From: Paracyclopina nana | Lineage: Eukaryota > Arthropoda > Copepoda > Cyclopoida > Cyclopettidae | Reading direction: 5' to 3' | Assembly (NCBI GenBank): GCA_019096065.1 | Contig: JAGUCH010000009.1 | Coordinates: forward strand, 6,148,001-6,212,000 | DNA: 64,000 nucleotides | Shown here: positions 49,301-53,106 of the stretch, piece by piece | How positions within the stretch are numbered: the stretch's first letter is position 1 | Layout: every line of letters starts with the position of its first letter | Made by a program: the position numbers and the translations under genes | Notes under the pieces: generated by a model | What the model saw: only the letters and a program-made list of their open reading frames with translations | Told to the model about the DNA's origin: nothing | Database searches by the model: none

Positions 49301-52300
49301 CTTTAAAAAGTAATTGCCATATATTGGTCATTTGCTGGCTTAACATCATAACAATTATTAAACAAAGTGACTAGATTAAAGCTTCCTCTTCTGTAAAAGG
49401 ACAGCCATTCGAGCTGACCTCCTCTCTTGGGCCATCTTGGCCCTAATGGCCATCCTCCGACTCGGGACTTCCATTGGAGTTGGGGCAACCTGGCTGGAAG
49501 AATCCAGGCCCCCCTTGACGAAAGGGCTGCTGCCCTTGACCCTCCTGGTCACCGACGACGCCATTGCCATTACTAGCCAGTCCAGCCGAGGCCACTACCT
49601 CGCCGTTATCGCCGACAGCATCATAAATGCCATCCTCGAGGTTGACATCCTCAAAAGGTGCTGATGGGGTAGGCCAACTCGATTGACCTGACTCCACATC
49701 TTCGGGCCATCTCGGCAAACGGGGGAGGATGAGGTCACGGACCAACACTGTCCTCTCTGTGGAGCCTGGCGGGTGGAAAACGAGAGAGAGGTACTCGCCA
49801 GACAATACCTCTCTCACAAACGCGTCATTCCCATCGAAGTTCGTGGCTAACAAGTAAGGCAGGACCACGCGCACCAAATTGGCCAACGTCTGAGCAGCCT
49901 CCGTAGGCTTCGGCCTCACTGGCAACTGCTCCTTACCGCACATGTCATGAAAGACATACCCCAGGAATGGTCCAAACGTCAGCGGGAAGAACACAGCTGC
50001 CAGGAACTTGACAAAGATGTCAAGCCACACATTCCGGAGAGCCTTGAAGAACACAGGAACAGTGAAAGTGAAAGCTGCCTTTAAAATTCATATCAACTTA
50101 CTTTACGAGTGAAAAACCCGTACACCATGTACGCGAGGAAGACGAGGAAGACGAGGACCATGTACACCATCACCACCAGGAAACCGAGCTCACCAATCAA
50201 CAGTGACCCTACACCTTCTTCAGGCTGACACATATTAGCCTTAAGCCAATTCGGATCCACAAACTTGGACACCTCATTCCGGATCTTGCCGACCTCCGAT
50301 GCCACCTTACTGAGCCGGTACTCGTTCATACGCTGAACTGACGACATGACGCTGAAAAGTCAATGATTAAACAAAGTGATTGACAGTAAAGCAAAACTAG
50401 CAAACTTAAAAAGGCTGAGGAAACATCTATTTACAAAAGCTTAACAGAAAGGAAAAAGAGGGAAGAAGAAACAGAATGGAGAAACTGGTGGCGAATAGGA
50501 CATGGTTTGTGACACCACCAGGATCATCAACACCATAGCCATCAATCCGTATCGCCTGGTTGACCCTGACCAGACGAGGACTCCATAAAAGAGGCTGGCA
50601 AGGCCTCCAGCCAGGCCTACAATGATGCCAATCAGAGCCAAGATCAGCCTTCTCAAAAGTCTTCGTCGCCATCTCCCAGCTTCCACTCTACTTGGCCCTC
50701 CATAGTAATCCCGCCATGCCATCCGATAGTCAAGTGATGCCAAGGCCAGAATGGCCATGGCAAGGACCCAAAGAGCCCTTAGACGAGGTGACAAGCCCGA
50801 CGCAGCCTCCGTCAACGCCTCCAAATCCACAAGGAATCTCTTCAAAAGGCGAATTACTTCTTGACTAGAATCGTTGGCCATCCAGAATTGGAGGCCATGG
50901 GCAATAAGCTCCGTTATGAAATCAGCCATCTACAAATCAAATGTTTCCACAGCCCTGAAGAAAATGCTAAAGTGTAACTTACCTTGACAAAGACTCCGCA
51001 AAAAACCGTAATGGTGACTGACCGGGAATGAAAATTCGAATGACCTGGCTTATGAATGCTACCCAAAAAAGTTGACCTCATGTCCCTGCTTCTCAACCTC
51101 ATGCAAGAGACAGGTTAATACAGCCCATTCAGCCCGCTACAGGTCCACACTCCTGACTTCACCTGTTGCCACCACAAGTCTGTTCAGCTATACGTGCACT
51201 CCTAAGCCGAATTCAAGCTAGTTGCCTGACAACAGCTACCAGACAAAGATGCATCTTTTGCAACTATTGCTCGAAAGCACCAATCTAATCATGCAAACAT
51301 GGCTTACCTTGGCCTCGTTCATTTGCATGATCATTGGAGCGTTTACGATCGTGGCCAAAATTATCTCATTAAGAAAAATGAAGAAAACTCAAATCATTCA
51401 TGTGACCATTGGCATCTCTAAAATCTTGAAAGCCTTCAATTTAGTGACATTTGTTGAAGCTTCATCAAACTCAACCATAGAATATCACGGAACACTTTGT
51501 CGCATCATCATCAACTACTCTTTCTGCAACAACTATTTTCACTTCCTTATGGATTCGTCAATCAAAAAGATCAATTTCATTTGTGAACCGCACTCAATTG
51601 AAGAACTCATTCTGGACATTGATGAATTAAGCAGATTGAAGTCCATTGAAGACACAGTACAGAAACTTTACAGGCTTGCCTTCAGGGGAAACTCCACTAC
51701 TAACCGCCAAAGAGGACTCGCCCGACATGAAGCAAGAAACAGGTTTTAATACCAGCCCACAACGAAATCTACAATAAGTCCACATGGAGAAGATCAACCC
51801 AAAAACATCACTAACGATTTATTCATCATCTTTCTCATTCTCAAAAGTATCATACTCTAATGATATTTCATCACACAACATGACTTCCCTGGAAACAACT
51901 TCCACTTGGTCATCTTCATCACCCATATTTGAAATAGTAATCTCAAGACTCTCTCTTGTCTCCATCATAATGCCTGATCCGGATTTTGAAGATGACGCTG
52001 CCCTTATTTGGTTGGGGTCCTCTAAAACCAGATCACGGAAATATGACAAGTCAATGTGAAGATTCTTCTCAAGAGCCCTCCGCACTTTTCTCCTGAATAT
52101 TGGTGATCTCTTCAAATACCGGCACACCTCCTCGTACTGTCTCCTTTTCAACGACAAAATGATCCTTTTCAACGTATTCACCACTGATGCGGCCTCCAAC
52201 CTAAAATTGACACTTCTCTGGTCTACCCCATCGCCATTCCCCAGTTCGTCCATGGGCAAACGATGGATCATCATAAGAAGATCGACATAGGCAATGCAAA

Positions 52301-53106
52301 TCGACACCTAAATTGGAAAAATCACATTATTATAGACGTCGTGATTCATTTCTTCAATCATACCTGACTGGTCCTAGCCTTCATCGTGGAAGGCTAGCTT
52401 CTTCTTCCGGGGGGATATCTATGAAGAAATGGAACCAGACGACGACCACAAGTAGGTCACGACGCCCGATCTCTCTTTTTTTGGCTCTACGCGCACGCCG
52501 TTGGTATATGTTACTTCTACCTGCATTTTTACTTCAGTATGCTAAAGTTTGCTTCGCTCACTTCACCCTAGCAAATAAAGTATACTCAAACCCGTTTCAT
52601 CACTCTTCTACTCATAAAACTGTTCGAACCCAGTTCTTCACCTCCATTTCATCATACTTTTAAGCATGATCATGAGAATGGCCTCGTTGTTTCAGGTTCG
52701 AGTGAGGAATCATGCGAAAATGGTAGACGTCTACTTGTCCACGATGAACAAGAAGAAGGGCATGTTTGGCAGTGCCAAATCTGTCGCAGAGGACATTGTC
52801 AACTACCCTGAAAAGTACCACATCTACGATGGAATTTCAACCATGACAAACATCTCCAGGTACGACCTGCCAGACCCCCAAACCTACAAGACCTTTTTTG
52901 GCCTTCATCCCCTTTCCGAATTCCCCACATTGCAATCCACATGTACCTACTTCAAAGGCTGTCCCATCAACAAAATGGACCAGGCCATTTCCTATGAATT
53001 ACCCGAATTGCTCACTGACTACAGAAGGAAAAAGCATGCCAAGACCATTAGTGGTAATGATAATAGCAAAGACGAAAAACCTAAGAAGAATGCCAGCAAA
53101 AAATGA
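25400..53106 (+). CDS. SRL: Sarcalumenin-like dynamin-superfamily protein with eleven PAN/apple modules
   Basis: Thirteen exons: 25400-25511, 26152-26394, 28253-28540, 28621-29253, 29573-29878, 30737-31093, 31342-31689, 32308-32652, 33153-35378, 35796-35971, 36309-36503, 36617-36880 and 52696-53106, summing to 1,967 codons without a stop. Residues 1-34 are a signal peptide. Eleven PAN-like modules follow (consensus C-R-G-P-x-W-Q-x3-W-P, GCTAFDL, LFGH, CYRM; six Cys each): exons 2, 5, 6, 7 and 8 one each, exon 9 six. Exons 3-4 encode an acidic then Lys/Glu-rich stretch with five EKKEKKPHDNL repeats. The C-terminal part is the sarcalumenin/EHD G domain: P-loop GPWSGGKST (about 1594-1602), NKAD (1749-1752), RYPFNDACQWFIDHADLI, and the final exon with [20 protein letters not shown]. 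Vertebrate sarcalumenin is a calcium-buffering protein of the sarcoplasmic reticulum lumen, so a muscle ER role is inferred. The last intron is 15.8 kb and contains ST13's last exon and an LTR element. Confidence 0.9.
25915..26120. repeat. AT-rich minisatellite in sarcalumenin-like intron 1
   Basis: Degenerate copies of TTTTTCAAAAAATGCGTTTT or TTTTCAAAAAATGATTTTTT, ending just before the acceptor of exon 2. The open frame across it (25901-26206) is the repeat read as Phe/Lys. Confidence 0.8.
26560..27190. repeat. Irregular GGGCTAATTTTG-type repeat in sarcalumenin-like intron 2
   Basis: Recurring GGGCTAATTTTG, GGGCAAATTTGGGC and AGGGCTGTCTAAGGTTC blocks, with a longer period of about 170 bp (compare 26560-26720 with 26720-26900). 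Non-coding. Confidence 0.7.
27191..27894 (+). other. Remainder of sarcalumenin-like intron 2
   Basis: No exon seen. Frames at 27104-27564 on the minus strand cross the repeat and have no domain. Confidence 0.4.
27895..28105. repeat. Minisatellite, 19-20 bp unit (AAGGCCATAATGGCCAAGA)
   Basis: Copies of AAAAGGCCAAAAAGGCC grade into perfect AAGGCCATAATGGCCAAG units near 28020-28090. GGCC palindromes recur every 9-10 bp. It lies in intron 2; the GGCCAAAAAGGCC core also appears in exon 3 (codons for Lys-Ala-Lys-Lys), so the array may have been seeded from coding sequence or the reverse. Confidence 0.85.
28737..28895 (+). repeat. In-frame 33-bp coding repeat in exon 4 of the sarcalumenin-like gene
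   Basis: Five tandem copies of an 11-residue unit EKKEKKPHDNL, the last with Asn for His. The DNA copies are almost identical, so copy number is probably variable between individuals. It continues into irregular EKKEKKEEK repeats to about 29130. Highly charged and likely unstructured or single-helix. Confidence 0.92.
29390..29535 (+). repeat. CTGAAA-hairpin repeat in intron 4
   Basis: TCAACGCACTTTTGAATGA, then the hairpin TTTCAGTTCACAAAGCTGAA, then CTGCACACCCAGATTTTTCT and ATCGTCA. The same order occurs at 29918-30060 in the next intron, so the two are copies of one element. Confidence 0.6.
29918..30060 (+). repeat. CTGAAA-hairpin repeat in intron 5
   Basis: TCAACGCACTTTTGAATGAG, hairpin ATTCAGTCCACCAAACTGAA, CTGCACGCTAAGATTTTTTT and CATCGTCAATG. 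It is the sister of the intron 4 copy. Further lone hairpins of this kind are at about 30548, 35705 and 36170 in the same gene's introns. Confidence 0.6.
31106..31295 (-). mobile_element. Two tandem tRNA-derived SINE heads in intron 6
   Basis: Two related copies about 95 bp apart. On the minus strand each has a pol III A-box-like GCGGCTCAATTGTTCAGG and a B box (GGTTCGAGCC in the right copy, GGCTCGAGTCC in the left). They resemble a tRNA gene but lack a full acceptor stem and cloverleaf, so I read them as SINE heads or tRNA relics, not working tRNA genes. Confidence 0.6.
31740..32170. repeat. TTTGCCCTTTTTAGTTAG-type repeat in intron 7
   Basis: Irregular copies of TTTGCCCTTTT with 5-10 variable bases over about 400 bp, degenerate at both ends. 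Non-coding. Confidence 0.75.
32700..33110. repeat. Foldback (inverted repeat) in intron 8, arms about 130 bp
   Basis: AACAATGGCGCACCCT, ACAGTTTATG, CATGGAAAGCTGAGCTTTCC, AGCTTTCCATTGGCTTGCAT and GGTTTTGT on the left (32704-32825) all return inverted on the right (32990-33108, reading CATTCGGTTTTG outward to AACAATGACGCACCC). The loop is about 160 bp. It ends directly before the T-run of the exon 9 acceptor, so the hairpin could form in the pre-mRNA next to a splice site. Confidence 0.75.
36548..36583 (+). repeat. Copy of the CCTCGCTA motif in intron 11
   Basis: CCTCGCTACTGCTCGG, then CCGTGAAAGTTTCACTCGG. This is the clearest copy: the tail contains GTGAAAGTTTCAC, a perfect palindrome around a central G. 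It fills a third of a 113-bp intron. Confidence 0.7.
37036..37041 (-). terminator. Poly(A) signal AATAAA of ST13
   Basis: AATAAA on the minus strand lies about 19 bases after the ST13 stop codon. It sits inside the last intron of the sarcalumenin-like gene. Confidence 0.7.

Larger units (their letters stand above)
38709..52656 (+). mobile_element. LTR retroelement, Ty3/gypsy-type, 13.9 kb, looks whole and very young
   Basis: Bounded by two direct 237-bp LTRs and a 4-bp duplication CTTT (38705-38708 and 52657-52660). Order of parts: 5' LTR, tRNA-primer-like TGG site just inside, gag, pol with the order protease, reverse transcriptase, RNase H, integrase (Ty3/gypsy order), two sense ORFs with membrane features, a 3' region with ORFs mainly on the opposite strand, a short purine-rich run (GGGGGGATAT) and the 3' LTR. 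The LTRs read identically by eye, so insertion is recent. The main frames are open, and I count no obvious breaks. It lies in the last intron of both the sarcalumenin-like gene (same strand) and ST13 (opposite strand). At 13.9 kb it is far longer than the usual 5-8 kb of the family. Confidence 0.97.
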
